From: Cohnella mopanensis
Lineage (GTDB): Bacteria > Bacillota > Bacilli > Paenibacillales > Paenibacillaceae
NCBI RefSeq assembly: GCF_022352055.1
Contig: NZ_JAKRWM010000009.1
Location: 186,001 to 250,000 of the forward strand
Direction: 5' to 3'
DNA: 64,000 nucleotides
Of the stretch, positions 15,232 to 24,300 are shown piece after piece; the first letter of the stretch is position 1; every line of letters begins with the position of its first letter. The position numbers and the translations under genes are program-made. Under the pieces are notes generated by a model, which did no database searches, was not told the origin of the DNA, and saw only the letters and a list, made by a program, of their open reading frames with translations.

Positions 15232-18060
15232 TTATCTCGCGATAGAGGGCGGCGCGGAATTTCCGCCGTACGTAATCCTGTTGCTCTTTTTCTTCGGCTT
15301 CGACGTCCCGAGCACGCTTCCGATTCCCATCGCGAACGTAGGAATACCCGCCGCTACGAGGACAAGCGCCCAATCCCTCAGATCGAGAGGAACGGTTTTG
15401 AATACCGGTTGAAGCGGCTCCACGTAAAGCACCGCTAACATCAGTACCAAGGAAGACAACACTGCCAGCACGAGAAATTTATTTTCGAGCAGCTTGCGGT
15501 GGAAGATGGAGCGGGAACTTCGACAATCGAATACGTGAATGAGCTGTGCCATAACCAACGTGGCAAATGCCACGGTTTGCGCGTGCACGAGCTGATCCGA
15601 ATGCCCGGCCCCCGCTTTCAAGGCGATGATAAAAGCCCCCAAGGTGCATACGCCGATTAGAATACCGCGGCTTATGATTTTCCAGCCCAAGCGTCTCGCG
15701 AAAATATTTTCTTTGGCGGAGCGCGGCTTATGTTGCATCAGGTCGCTCTCCGCTTGATCGACTCCGAGTGCCATGGCAGGCAATCCGTCGGTCACCAAGT
15801 TCACCCATAAAATCTGAATCGGAACGAGCGGCAACGGGAATCCGGCCATCATCGCCATGAACATCGTCATGATTTCTCCGACGTTGGACGCCAACAAATA
15901 CCGGATAAATTTGCGGATGTTCTCGTAGATTCCTCTGCCTTCCTCAACGGCGGCCACGATGCTGGAAAAATTATCGTCAGCTAGGACAAGCGCGGAAGCT
16001 TCTTTCGTCACGTCCGTTCCCGATATGCCCATGGCGATTCCGATATCCGCCGCTTTGACGGCTGGCGCATCGTTAACGCCATCTCCCGTCATCGCGACCA
16101 CATGACCCCGCCGCTGTAGGGCTTGGACGATTCTTAGCTTATGTTCGGGGGACACGCGAGCGTATACCTGAACGTCGTCCGCGATTTTTTCTAGCTCTTC
16201 GTCGTTCATGCCGGACAGTTCTGCACCTGTGACGACTCGACCTCCACGCCCCATGATACCGAGCGTCTTGGCGATTGCTTCCGCCGTCGTACCATGATCT
16301 CCCGTGATCATCACGGTCTTGATCCCAGCCTGGCGGCACTTATAGATCGCTTCTTTTACTTCCTTGCGCGGCGGATCCATCATGCCCGTCAATCCGACGA
16401 AAATGAGCCCGCTTTCGGCTTGGTCGCTGTTACTGCATTCCTCGTGATGCTTCACTTCGCGATAAGCTAAACCGAGGACGCGCAACGAATCTTTGGCCAT
16501 TCCTTCGTTTGCCGTGATCACCTTTTGCTTCAACGTCCCCGTAAAAGGCACGACTTGGTCTCCCCATAACACGTAAGCGCATTTACCGACAAGCAAATCC
16601 GGCGCCCCTTTCGTGCACATCAGCTTGCCGCCTTGGTGGGAGACCATCACGGACATCCGTTTGCGTTCCGCGTCGAAAGGAAATTCTTTCACTCTGGTAT
16701 ACAGGCTCTGCAAGGCGGATTTAACCATACCCGTTTTGGCTGCGAGCACGAGTAAGGCACCCTCCGTCGGATCCCCCTTGATCCGCCATTCCAGCGCTTC
16801 TCCTGCAGCGGGTTGTTCGCCCTTGCCGGATTTGCGTTTTTTCGGATCCTCCGTCTTCTCCTGCTGGGACAAATCCGAGTTATTGCATAAAGCCGCGATC
16901 TGGGTTAATCTGCGCAGCGCAGCGTCTCCCTTGGCGTCAATGCCTTTGCCCGCTTCCTTGAGCAATCCGAACGGTTCGTAGCCCTCGCCGGTAACCTCGA
17001 TTGCTCTCCCGCCAAGCCATAGCTGGGTAACGGTCATTTTATTTTGCGTCAACGTTCCGGTTTTGTCCGAACAAATGACGGAGGCGCAGCCGAGCGTCTC
17101 AACAGATGGCAGCTTGCGAACGATTGCCCTTCGTTTGATCATCCGCTGAACGCCAAGCGCGAGAGCGATCGTTACGATTGCCGGCAATCCTTCCGGAATA
17201 GCGGCAACGGCCAAGCTTACGCCGGCTAAGAACATTTCATAGATTGGCTGTCCATGCATAATCCCTGCAAGCACGACGACGACCGTCAATATAATCGCGA
17301 CGACGATCAGTATTTTGCCGAGCTGCTCCAACCGATGTTGAAGCGGCGTATCCGCCTCTTCCGTCTGCTGGATGAGATTAGCGATTTTGCCCATTTCCGT
17401 CTGCATTCCGGTGACGGTCACGATGCCTTTAGCCGTGCCTCTCGTAACCATCGTCCCCAAGTACCCGCAGTTTTTACGGTCTCCGAGAGGAAGCTCTTCC
17501 GTAATAATGCGTACAGCCTGCTTAACGACCGGTACCGATTCTCCGGTTAAAGCAGCCTCATCGATCGAGCATTCATTGCATTCCAAGAAACGCAAATCCG
17601 CCGGCACCCGATCCCCGCTCTCCAGCAAGACGATATCGCCCGCTACGAGATCGCGCGCGGCGATCTGATGGTATTGTCCTCCTCGAATGACATTCGCGGA
17701 CGGGGCGGACAACTCCTTAAGCGCGCGGAGCGACCGTTCCGCCCGAAATTCCTGGTAAAAGCCCAGTATTCCGTTAATTAGAATAATCGCAACGATAGTA
17801 AGAGCATCCAGCATTTCCCCGAGCAAACCGGAGATAACGGTTGCCCCTAACAACACGAGCACCATAAAATCCTTGAATTGGTTCAGCAATAGCTTGAGAG
17901 GAGATTCTCCCTGTTTTTCCGCTAACTCATTAGGCCCTAACGTTTGCAATCGATTGGACGCTTCTTCCGCCGTCAGACCGTTCTTGGCATCAGAATCGAG
18001 CGTCGTCATCATTTGTTCCTCGCTAAGCTGATGCCATGCCTTTCCTTCCACGATGGTCAT
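15232..18060 (-). CDS. yloB: Calcium-transporting P-type ATPase (P-IIA, YloB type)
   Basis: Integral membrane pump expected to export Ca2+ at the cost of ATP. The 942-aa protein has the complete architecture: N-terminal cation-ATPase domain, TM1-2, actuator domain with TGES (172-175), TM3-4 with PEGLP (289-293) contributing to the ion site, phosphorylation motif DKTGTLT with D332, nucleotide domain, the hinge [10 protein letters not shown], and TM5-10 containing [13 protein letters not shown]. It is divergent from rqcH, as yloB neighbours yloA in Bacillus. The ATG has a purine-rich GGAAGGGG very close to it. A TTGTCT-16-TAAATG sequence (18105-18078) could be its promoter. Confidence 0.94.
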   Translation of the reverse strand: MTIVEGKAWHQLSEEQMMTTLDSDAKNGLTAEEASNRLQTLGPNELAEKQGESPLKLLLNQFKDFMVLVLLGATVISGLLGEMLDALTIVAIILINGILGFYQEFRAERSLRALKELSAPSANVIRGGQYHQIAARDLVAGDIVLLESGDRVPADLRFLECNECSIDEAALTGESVPVVKQAVRIITEELPLGDRKNCGYLGTMVTRGTAKGIVTVTGMQTEMGKIANLIQQTEEADTPLQHRLEQLGKILIVVAIILTVVVVLAGIMHGQPIYEMFLAGVSLAVAAIPEGLPAIVTIALALGVQRMIKRRAIVRKLPSVETLGCASVICSDKTGTLTQNKMTVTQLWLGGRAIEVTGEGYEPFGLLKEAGKGIDAKGDAALRRLTQIAALCNNSDLSQQEKTEDPKKRKSGKGEQPAAGEALEWRIKGDPTEGALLVLAAKTGMVKSALQSLYTRVKEFPFDAERKRMSVMVSHQGGKLMCTKGAPDLLVGKCAYVLWGDQVVPFTGTLKQKVITANEGMAKDSLRVLGLAYREVKHHEECSNSDQAESGLIFVGLTGMMDPPRKEVKEAIYKCRQAGIKTVMITGDHGTTAEAIAKTLGIMGRGGRVVTGAELSGMNDEELEKIADDVQVYARVSPEHKLRIVQALQRRGHVVAMTGDGVNDAPAVKAADIGIAMGISGTDVTKEASALVLADDNFSSIVAAVEEGRGIYENIRKFIRYLLASNVGEIMTMFMAMMAGFPLPLVPIQILWVNLVTDGLPAMALGVDQAESDLMQHKPRSAKENIFARRLGWKIISRGILIGVCTLGAFIIALKAGAGHSDQLVHAQTVAFATLVMAQLIHVFDCRSSRSIFHRKLLENKFLVLAVLSSLVLMLAVLYVEPLQPVFKTVPLDLRDWALVLVAAGIPTFAMGIGSVLGTSKPKKKSNRITYGGNSAPPSIAR

Positions 18061-18228
18061 CCCCTTCCGTCTATCCGCATTTATGACCTATGTGTATTCA
18101 GACAAGCCGGGAAATATCCCGCTTGGTTGTCCTCATCGGAGGTCAAAGCTTTCCCTTTGGTTCGATGTGTGGCATCATAGGAAGACAGAAAATCACGCAT
18201 CCGAAGCGATGTAACAGGAGCAACCGCT

Positions 18229-19971
18229 ATGTCATTGGACGGAATCGTTACCCGAGCGCTCGTACACGAGCTGCAAGCAAGCGTCAAAGCACGCATTCAT
18301 AAAATATATCAACCAACAGAAAATGAACTGATTCTGCACATTAGAGGACAAGGCGTGAACGGAAAGCTATTGTTATCCGCGCATCCTTCGATGCCTCGAA
18401 TTCATTGGACCGAACAAACGTGGGCGAATCCTCAAGAGCCGCCTATGTTCTGTATGCTCCTGCGCAAATACTGCGAAGGCGGCGTCATCGAAGCCGTTCG
18501 GCAGGTCGGCCTTGAGCGGATCGTAGAAATCGACGTTCGCCATCGCGACGAACTGGGAGACTCTTCCTTCAAAACAATCGTACTGGAGATCATGGGACGA
18601 CATAGTAACTTGATTTTGCTGGATCCGGCAAGCGGTATTATTCACGACGGAATTCGGCATGTCACCCCGGCTATTAGCAGCTATAGGGTCGTCCTGCCGG
18701 GCAGCGCCTATGTATCTCCTCCGTCACAGGACAAAGTCAATCCGCTCGAAGCGACTTCCTCCAGCTTCGAAGCCTTAATGGATACATTGCCTGCGGATGC
18801 GCGGCAGTCTGACGTAAACACCATTTCTTCCACCCTGCTTAATGCCTATACGGGACTAAGCCCGCTCCTTACACGCGAGATTGCCTATCGGGCGGCTAAT
18901 TTGCAGCAAGAGCCTTGGACTGTCTTCGATCAAATGATGAGGAAGGTATCGGAAAATGATTATGAGCCGAATCTAGTCATCGCCGAGGATGGCAAAGCCT
19001 TATTCTCGGCCGTTGCGTTGACGCATGCCAAAGGCGAAGCGAAAACTTTCGACTCCATGCACCAATGCCTCGAAATATTTTATCGGGATAAGGCATCACG
19101 AGACTTGGTCCGTCAGCGTACGACCGACTTGAACCGTTTCCTATTGAATGAAATGGCCAAAAACGAGAAAAAACTGCTCAAGCTGCAAGATACGCTCAAA
19201 GAAGCTGAAGAAGCCGATCATGTGCGACGGCTAGGAGAATTGCTTACCGCGTATCTTCACGCTTTCAAGAGAGGCGATAAAACCGTTGATGTCATTGACT
19301 ACTACGAGGAAGACCAGCCAACGATATCGATCGCGCTTGATCCTCTTCTCACTCCGAACGAGAACGCTCAGCGTTATTTCCGCAAATACACGAAGATGAA
19401 AAACAGCCGTTCCGTCGTCACCGAGCAAATGGAATCGACAAGAACGGAAATGGAATACTTAGCATCCGTGCTGCAAGGCCTTGAATCGGCGACGCCGAAC
19501 GATATCGGAGAAATACGCGAAGAGTTGATCGAGCAAGGCTACATTCGGGAGCGCGGCTTGAAACGGGGGATGAAGAAAAAGAAGAAAGACACTCCTTCCG
19601 TTCTCTGTTACACATCCAGCGAAGGTATTCCGATCTACGTCGGCAAGAACAATACGCAAAATGATTACGTAACCAACCGTTTGGCGATGTCCACGGATAC
19701 TTGGCTCCATACGAAGGATATTCCGGGATCCCACGTGCTTATCCGCAGCGCGGAGTACGGAGAGGAAACGTTGCGCGAAGCCGCCGTATTAGCCGCTTAC
19801 TATAGCAAAGCTAGGGCTTCCAGCAGCGTGCCGGTAGACTATACGCGCATTCGTAACGTTCGCAAGCCGAATGGAGCGAAACCCGGATTTGTCATATACG
19901 AAGGCCAGAAAACTTTATTCGTAACGCCAGACGAAAGCCTTGTGCAGCGAATGCCTTCGATAGTGAAATAA
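18229..19971 (+). CDS. rqcH: Ribosome quality control protein RqcH (NFACT family, YloA)
   Basis: Binds stalled large ribosomal subunits with peptidyl-tRNA and directs C-terminal alanine tailing. The 580-aa protein has NFACT-N (1-about 210), helix-hairpin-helix and coiled-coil segments (about 290-440; LNEMAKNEKKLLKLQDTLKEA) and NFACT-R at the C-terminus. NFACT-R contains the hallmark DTWLHTKDIPGSHV and IPIYVGKNNTQND. The RHRDELGD segment near residue 100 corresponds to the tRNA-contacting region. AGGAG lies eight bases before the ATG. It was earlier annotated as a fibronectin-binding protein (FbpA), but the NFACT assignment is better supported. Confidence 0.96.
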   Translation: MSLDGIVTRALVHELQASVKARIHKIYQPTENELILHIRGQGVNGKLLLSAHPSMPRIHWTEQTWANPQEPPMFCMLLRKYCEGGVIEAVRQVGLERIVEIDVRHRDELGDSSFKTIVLEIMGRHSNLILLDPASGIIHDGIRHVTPAISSYRVVLPGSAYVSPPSQDKVNPLEATSSSFEALMDTLPADARQSDVNTISSTLLNAYTGLSPLLTREIAYRAANLQQEPWTVFDQMMRKVSENDYEPNLVIAEDGKALFSAVALTHAKGEAKTFDSMHQCLEIFYRDKASRDLVRQRTTDLNRFLLNEMAKNEKKLLKLQDTLKEAEEADHVRRLGELLTAYLHAFKRGDKTVDVIDYYEEDQPTISIALDPLLTPNENAQRYFRKYTKMKNSRSVVTEQMESTRTEMEYLASVLQGLESATPNDIGEIREELIEQGYIRERGLKRGMKKKKKDTPSVLCYTSSEGIPIYVGKNNTQNDYVTNRLAMSTDTWLHTKDIPGSHVLIRSAEYGEETLREAAVLAAYYSKARASSSVPVDYTRIRNVRKPNGAKPGFVIYEGQKTLFVTPDESLVQRMPSIVK

Positions 19972-20018
19972 AAAAGTGGTGGACACATGAGGATCAGCCT
20001 CTTGTTCCACCACTTTTT
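19972..20018. terminator. Terminator after rqcH, probably bidirectional
   Basis: AAAAGTGGTGGA (19972-19983) pairs with TCCACCACTTTT (20006-20017), with T/A runs on both sides. It starts directly after the rqcH stop and may also stop the minus-strand PHP transcript. Confidence 0.9.
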
Positions 20019-20035
20019 ACTTTCAGGCGACGTGC

Positions 20036-20105
20036 AGTTCGGTTTCGCCGGACTACAGAGCCGGATTAGTCACTTGTGCGGCGTGCAGTTTGGTTTTACC
20101 GGAAT
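20036..20105. repeat. Doublet of hairpin repeats, 51-nt period (locus B)
   Basis: Two related units: AGTTCGG-TTTCG-CCGGACT (20036-20054, 7-bp stem with one G-U) and AGTTTGG-TTTTA-CCGGAAT (20087-20105, imperfect). They are 51 bases apart. The 36 bases at 20038-20073 match 1101-1136 at 29 positions. Located directly after the stop of the PHP gene. Confidence 0.75.
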
Positions 20106-20116
20106 CGACGCCACTG

Positions 20117-20956
20117 TCAGCCCTTACGCAGCAATTTGCTTACGATGGATGAATCTACTGTGCGGCTTCCGATTGCGCCATGGAAAGCGACTCCGTCTTT
20201 CACGCCATGGAAGTCGGAACCGCCCGTCACGAGCTTACCGCGGTTTTCCGCCCACTCCGCGTAACGTTGCTCCATCTGGGCATCGTGCTCCGTGTGATAC
20301 GCCTCCAGTCCATCCGCGCCGGCATCGAGCATCGTTAACACCACATCGTCATCGCCATACAATCCCGGATGAGCGATGATCGCAATCCCGTCCGCCTCAT
20401 GAATCCATTGAATCGCATCCATTGGACTAATGCGCGTCAAGCTCGCATAGGCCGGCATTCCTTCGCCAAGCCATCGATCGAACGCTTCTTTCTTATCGGC
20501 AACATACCCTTTGTCGACAAGCACCTGAGCAATATGCGGTCTTCCGATCGAGCCATCCTCAAGACGGGATTTGCCTGCCGCCGCTTCCAGCTCTTCATAG
20601 GAAACGTGCATGCCTAGCTCTGCTAGATTGCCGAGCATCTCCTCATTACGACGATTCCTTACATTTCTTAATGCAAGCAATCGAGACAACAAAACCTTAT
20701 CTTCCGTCGATATCCCGTAGCCGAGAACATGGATCTCTTTGCCTCCCGACGACGTGCTAATCTCCATGCCCGGAACAACCGAGATTCCGTATTTTTTTCC
20801 GGCATTTAACGCCTCTTCAATTCCTGCGATCGTATCATGGTCTGTGATGGCCACCGCGGCGAGACCCGCTTCCTTTGCAAGTCGCACATTTTCAGCCGGG
20901 GGGAACATTCCATCCGAAGCGGTCGTATGGGTATGTAAATCAGCCCTATCTCCCAT
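20117..20956 (-). CDS. PHP-domain phosphoesterase (YciV/TrpH, RNase AM-like)
   Basis: Metal-dependent phosphoesterase of the PHP family. Family members dephosphorylate 3',5'-bisphosphonucleotides or trim RNA 5' ends. The 279-aa protein shows the metal-binding motifs in order: DLHTHTTASDG (7-17), ITDHD, GMEIS, GRPHIA, IIAHPG and GGSDFHG. Its start overlaps the end of the upstream LysR gene by 11 bases, so the two are co-transcribed. A repeat doublet begins seven bases after its stop codon. The exact substrate cannot be told from sequence. Confidence 0.88.
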   Translation of the reverse strand: MGDRADLHTHTTASDGMFPPAENVRLAKEAGLAAVAITDHDTIAGIEEALNAGKKYGISVVPGMEISTSSGGKEIHVLGYGISTEDKVLLSRLLALRNVRNRRNEEMLGNLAELGMHVSYEELEAAAGKSRLEDGSIGRPHIAQVLVDKGYVADKKEAFDRWLGEGMPAYASLTRISPMDAIQWIHEADGIAIIAHPGLYGDDDVVLTMLDAGADGLEAYHTEHDAQMEQRYAEWAENRGKLVTGGSDFHGVKDGVAFHGAIGSRTVDSSIVSKLLRKG

Positions 20957-21851
20957 GGGAAAGTCCCCTTAAATCTTTCAGTAGAGCGGCAGCCGGCATC
21001 GACAGAAGCGATGATTGCAACCAGACTGCATAGAACTGCCGCCTAAAATTAACGCCTGAGATCCTGACCGGCTTGAGAAGGCCTAATGCCAGCTCATGTT
21101 TTATCGTCCAAACGGAAAGCAGGCTCAGCCCTAATCCTGCTTCTACCGCCGACTTAACCGCCCCCGTGCTGCCGAATTCGCTAACGACGCGCAAACCGCT
21201 TTCGCTAATTCCGTGCCGGCGCAACTCTTCCTCCATGATCTGGCGCGTTCCTGAGCCTTTCTCCCGAAGTACCATCGGCTCTTGCATGACCTCTTCGAGC
21301 GTGACCTCGTCACGCGAGGCAAAAGGATGGTCCGTTGGCGTAATCAACAACAACTCGTCGTCCATGACGGACTGCGCTTCAAGACCCGGAACCTCGCAAG
21401 GAGCTTCGATGATTCCGAATTCCAACCCTTGATGTGCCACGGCCTCTATGATCTCCGTCGTATTCATGACCTTCATATCGACCGTAACATCCGGAAACCG
21501 CCGCAAGAAAGGCCCGAGAAGACTCGGCAATACGTATTCTCCTATTGTTAAGCTCGCCGCGAATTGCAGCCGGCCTTTTAATTCCTCAATAAATGCAACC
21601 ATCATCTCATCCGTATCCCGCATGAGCTCCACTGCTTTACGGGCTTGCGGCAACAACCGATGGCCAGCCTCCGTCAGTTCAAGCTTTTTGGTCGTCCGGT
21701 TCAACAGTTTCGTTCCGAATCTTTCTTCCAACGCTTGAACCTGCATCGTAACGGCGGGTTGGGTCATATGCAAAGCCTGCGCGGCCGCCGAGAAACTTCC
21801 ACGCTCTGCCACTGTGTAGAAAATATGAAGCTGATGTACGTTCAACGCCAT
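20946..21851 (-). CDS. LysR-family transcriptional regulator (CysL/YwfK-like)
   Basis: A 301-aa regulator with N-terminal winged HTH (about 1-60: FYTVAERGSFSAAAQALHMTQPAVTMQVQALEE) and a periplasmic-binding-like effector domain (about 90-295). The effector domain resembles the CysL/YwfK branch (EKGSGTRQ, EAGLGLSLLSVW), which controls sulfur or selenium-linked genes in some species; this is only a family-level resemblance. It overlaps the PHP gene, so the pair is translated from one mRNA. No divergent target gene is adjacent, which is unusual for LysR regulators. GGTGGAG precedes the ATG. Confidence 0.88.
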   Translation of the reverse strand: MALNVHQLHIFYTVAERGSFSAAAQALHMTQPAVTMQVQALEERFGTKLLNRTTKKLELTEAGHRLLPQARKAVELMRDTDEMMVAFIEELKGRLQFAASLTIGEYVLPSLLGPFLRRFPDVTVDMKVMNTTEIIEAVAHQGLEFGIIEAPCEVPGLEAQSVMDDELLLITPTDHPFASRDEVTLEEVMQEPMVLREKGSGTRQIMEEELRRHGISESGLRVVSEFGSTGAVKSAVEAGLGLSLLSVWTIKHELALGLLKPVRISGVNFRRQFYAVWLQSSLLSMPAAALLKDLRGLSHGR

Positions 21852-21903
21852 GCTCGCTCCACCGCCTTCCGTCCGATTATTTACTCAACTATATCACATC
21901 ACG

Positions 21904-21944
21904 CGAACAGCCGGGGGGAGGTGAGCCTCCAACCCGGCTGTTCG
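21904..21944. other. Strong hairpin without T-tract
   Basis: Perfect 12-bp stem CGAACAGCCGGG (21904-21915) / CCCGGCTGTTCG (21933-21944) with an inner GAGG/CCTC pairing. It lies 15 bases downstream of the unknown minus-strand gene and upstream of lysR. No T run follows on either strand, so it may be a factor-dependent terminator or an mRNA 3'-end stabiliser. Confidence 0.6.
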
Positions 21945-21959
21945 TGATATTGGGATGCC

Positions 21960-22397
21960 TTAACGGCGTTTACGATTATTCTTAATCAATGTCATCCGTC
22001 TGGAGTGCCGCAACCAGGAATAATACGTTTTCAAGTCGCGCAACTCCATCGTTTCCGACATTCTTCCAAGAAACGTAACCACGATCATTTTGTGCAAAGG
22101 GTTTCCGATAAGATCCGTCTCGGTTTCACTTACAGCGAATTCCGCAACAAATACGAGGTCGTCATCAATCGTATACACATCCTGCTCATTGCGGTAATAA
22201 GAGACAATCCGGCCTTCCTTCAAGCATTCCCACATATACTCGGCAATATCGGAATAACCGGTTTTCTCGTTCTCGACCCGGTCCGTCCAACGCGTACGAG
22301 CATGATTGGTAATGATGATATCGGCTACCTTCTTATCCCCTAGAACAACATGGAAGGGTTCGTAAGTATTCCAACGCTCCGTATGTTTATCCTTCAC
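21960..22397 (-). CDS. Conserved-looking protein of unknown function
   Basis: I do not recognise this 145-aa protein. It has no signal peptide or membrane span, contains the segment IITNHARTRWTDRVEN, an acidic middle (TIDDDLVFVAEFAVSETETDL) and a very basic C-terminus (WLRHSRRMTLIKNNRKRR) that could contact nucleic acid. The start is GTG with AAGGGG about ten bases upstream. A TTGAAT-18-TAAAAT promoter-like sequence lies about 60-90 bases upstream. It stands alone between an ABC importer and lysR, separated by a hairpin. Coding is supported by length and a plausible start, not by homology. Confidence 0.7.
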   Translation of the reverse strand: MKDKHTERWNTYEPFHVVLGDKKVADIIITNHARTRWTDRVENEKTGYSDIAEYMWECLKEGRIVSYYRNEQDVYTIDDDLVFVAEFAVSETETDLIGNPLHKMIVVTFLGRMSETMELRDLKTYYSWLRHSRRMTLIKNNRKRR

Positions 22398-22518
22398 CGG
22401 GCTTTCCCCTTCCCGATTATAGGTCTAATGACTCACGATCGCTCCTAAATACTAGGAACATAAGTTCATTTTACCGCATTCATTCCCGATGATTCAACAA
22501 TAAAATAAAATGTCTCTT

Positions 22519-23313
22519 CTAGCCGAGAATAACTCGATCATCCGATAACTTATTTCCGCTAATTTGCTCGAATTCTCCGAGAAGTTGGGCGACGGTTAAA
22601 TTCGTCTTCTTTTCCTCCGGAATATCGAGAATAATGCGTCCCTTATCCATCATGATCAAACGGTTGCCTAGCCGAATCGCCTGCTCCATATTATGGGTAA
22701 CCATCAGCGTCGTCAATTTCATTTCCCGTACGATTTCGTCGGTCAATCGAGTAATTAACTCCGCCCTCGCCGGATCCAATGCCGCCGTATGCTCGTCCAA
22801 GAGCAATATTGCCGGCTTCGTGAAGGTTGCCATCAGCAGACTTAACGCTTGACGTTCCCCTCCGGATAACAATCCGACCTTAGCATTCATACGATTCTCT
22901 AGGCCGATTCCTAGACGGCTAAGATGTTCCCGAAAAAGCTGTCTTTTCGCCGAAGTAGCTCCCCAGCCGAATCCGCGCGTTTTGCCCCGTTTATAAGCCA
23001 TCGTCAAATTTTCTTCTATCGTCATCCGGGGAGCGGTTCCCGCCATTGGATCCTGGAAAACTCGCCCGATCCACCGGCTTCTCTCGTATTCTGGAACGTG
23101 CTGAATCGCTTTCCCTTCGATCCGTACTTCACCGATATCCGGCTTCATTACGCCTGAGATGATATTCATCAGTGTAGACTTCCCAGCACCGTTACTCCCG
23201 ATTACGGTGACGAAATCCCCTGTCTTAAACCGTAGATTCGCGTTCATCAAGGCGATTTTCTCATCCGGAGTTCCCGGATTAAACAATTTCGATACGTTCA
23301 CTAGATCCAACAC
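22519..23313 (-). CDS. ABC transporter ATP-binding protein (TrpZ-like)
   Basis: ATPase subunit of a three-gene importer. The 264-aa protein has Walker A GSNGAGKST (about 39-47), Q-loop RVFQDP, signature LLSGGERQAL, Walker B ILLLDEHTAALD and the H-loop MVTHN. It begins with GTG directly after the stop of the permease (TAAGTG), so translation is coupled. This ATPase is of the type paired with BPD_transp_2 permeases and ABC_sub_bind lipoproteins, known as TrpXYZ in streptococci for aromatic amino-acid uptake. The substrate here is not demonstrated. Confidence 0.92.
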   Translation of the reverse strand: MLDLVNVSKLFNPGTPDEKIALMNANLRFKTGDFVTVIGSNGAGKSTLMNIISGVMKPDIGEVRIEGKAIQHVPEYERSRWIGRVFQDPMAGTAPRMTIEENLTMAYKRGKTRGFGWGATSAKRQLFREHLSRLGIGLENRMNAKVGLLSGGERQALSLLMATFTKPAILLLDEHTAALDPARAELITRLTDEIVREMKLTTLMVTHNMEQAIRLGNRLIMMDKGRIILDIPEEKKTNLTVAQLLGEFEQISGNKLSDDRVILG

Positions 23314-24240
23314 TTAAGATTTGCCCCCTTTCTTCAGAGAGACTGTGGCCAGCAACTCTGCAGACCGTCTACGGGCAACGCTCTTCTGCTTCAGCAAACG
23401 ATTCACGTAAGGAACAACGAGCGCTATGATGACGATGAGCGCGGTGACTAGCTTGAGATCGGAGGATTTGAACAGTTCAACCCGAAGAGCAAGGGCAACC
23501 ACGATACGATACACGATAGAACCAAGCACTACCGCAAGCGTAGCGATGAATACCGATCTTGCTCCGAATATCGCTTCACCGATAATAACCGACGCCAATC
23601 CGATCACGATCATGCCGACTCCCATCGATATATCGGCGAAGCCTCCTTGTTGCGCGATTAATGCTCCGGAAACCGCTACCAATCCGTTCGACAAACTGAT
23701 TCCGAGAATTTTGGTCCGATCCGTATTGGCCCCAAAGCTTCGAATCATCCTGGCATTATCTCCGGTTGCTCTTAGCGCCAGACCTAGATCCGTGTGCAAG
23801 AATGCATCCAATAATAGCTTCACGATCACTACGGCAATTCCCATTACGAGAATAAAGAGTCCAATTGGTTTCATAATCGGCGACAGTAAGGTTTCGGTAT
23901 TGACGACGGAAACGTTGGGCCTGCCCATGATCCGAATATTGATGGAATAAAGAGCAATCATCATCAAGATCCCTGCCAGCAACCCATTTACTTTCCCTTT
24001 CGTATGGAGCAGACCCGTGCAGGCCCCAGCCACGAGCCCGCCGCCGAACGCGGCCAGCGTTGCTAGAATCGGACTATAGCCATGCGTAATCATAATCGCG
24101 GCGATTGCTCCTCCAGTAGCGAAGCTGCCATCTACGGTTAAATCCGGGAAATCAAGGATACGGAATGTTATGTAGACACCGAGAGCCATTAAAGCGTAGA
24201 GAAGCCCTAATGCTATCGCTCCGTAAATTGAATCAATCAT
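23314..24240 (-). CDS. ABC transporter permease (BPD_transp_2 family, TrpY-like)
   Basis: A 308-aa membrane protein with about eight hydrophobic segments, of the branched-chain-amino-acid/ribose permease superfamily. It has the family segment ALGVYITFRILDFPDLTVDGSF near the N-terminus and GLALRATGDNARMIRSFG, the cytoplasmic loop that docks with the ATPase. The C-terminus is basic (KQKSVARRRSAELL). It lies 60 bases after the lipoprotein gene, with a hairpin (24269-24289) in the gap, and is immediately followed by the ATPase. Confidence 0.92.
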   Translation of the reverse strand: MIDSIYGAIALGLLYALMALGVYITFRILDFPDLTVDGSFATGGAIAAIMITHGYSPILATLAAFGGGLVAGACTGLLHTKGKVNGLLAGILMMIALYSINIRIMGRPNVSVVNTETLLSPIMKPIGLFILVMGIAVVIVKLLLDAFLHTDLGLALRATGDNARMIRSFGANTDRTKILGISLSNGLVAVSGALIAQQGGFADISMGVGMIVIGLASVIIGEAIFGARSVFIATLAVVLGSIVYRIVVALALRVELFKSSDLKLVTALIVIIALVVPYVNRLLKQKSVARRRSAELLATVSLKKGGKS

Positions 24241-24268
24241 GGTTCAGCCTCCTGTAGAGAGAAATGGA

Positions 24269-24289
24269 GTGAACGACGAAATCGTCCAC
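24269..24289 (-). other. Intercistronic hairpin between binding-protein and permease genes
   Basis: GTGGACGA (24289-24282) pairs with TCGTTCAC (24276-24269) on the minus strand (8 bp, one G-U). Such hairpins often stabilise the upstream mRNA and raise binding-protein levels relative to permease. Confidence 0.45.
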
Positions 24290-24300
24290 CCCAATATTTG

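Noticed and set aside
21904-21944. Ordinary rho-independent terminator
   Set aside because: The stem is strong but no T-tract follows on either strand, so it is listed only as a hairpin.
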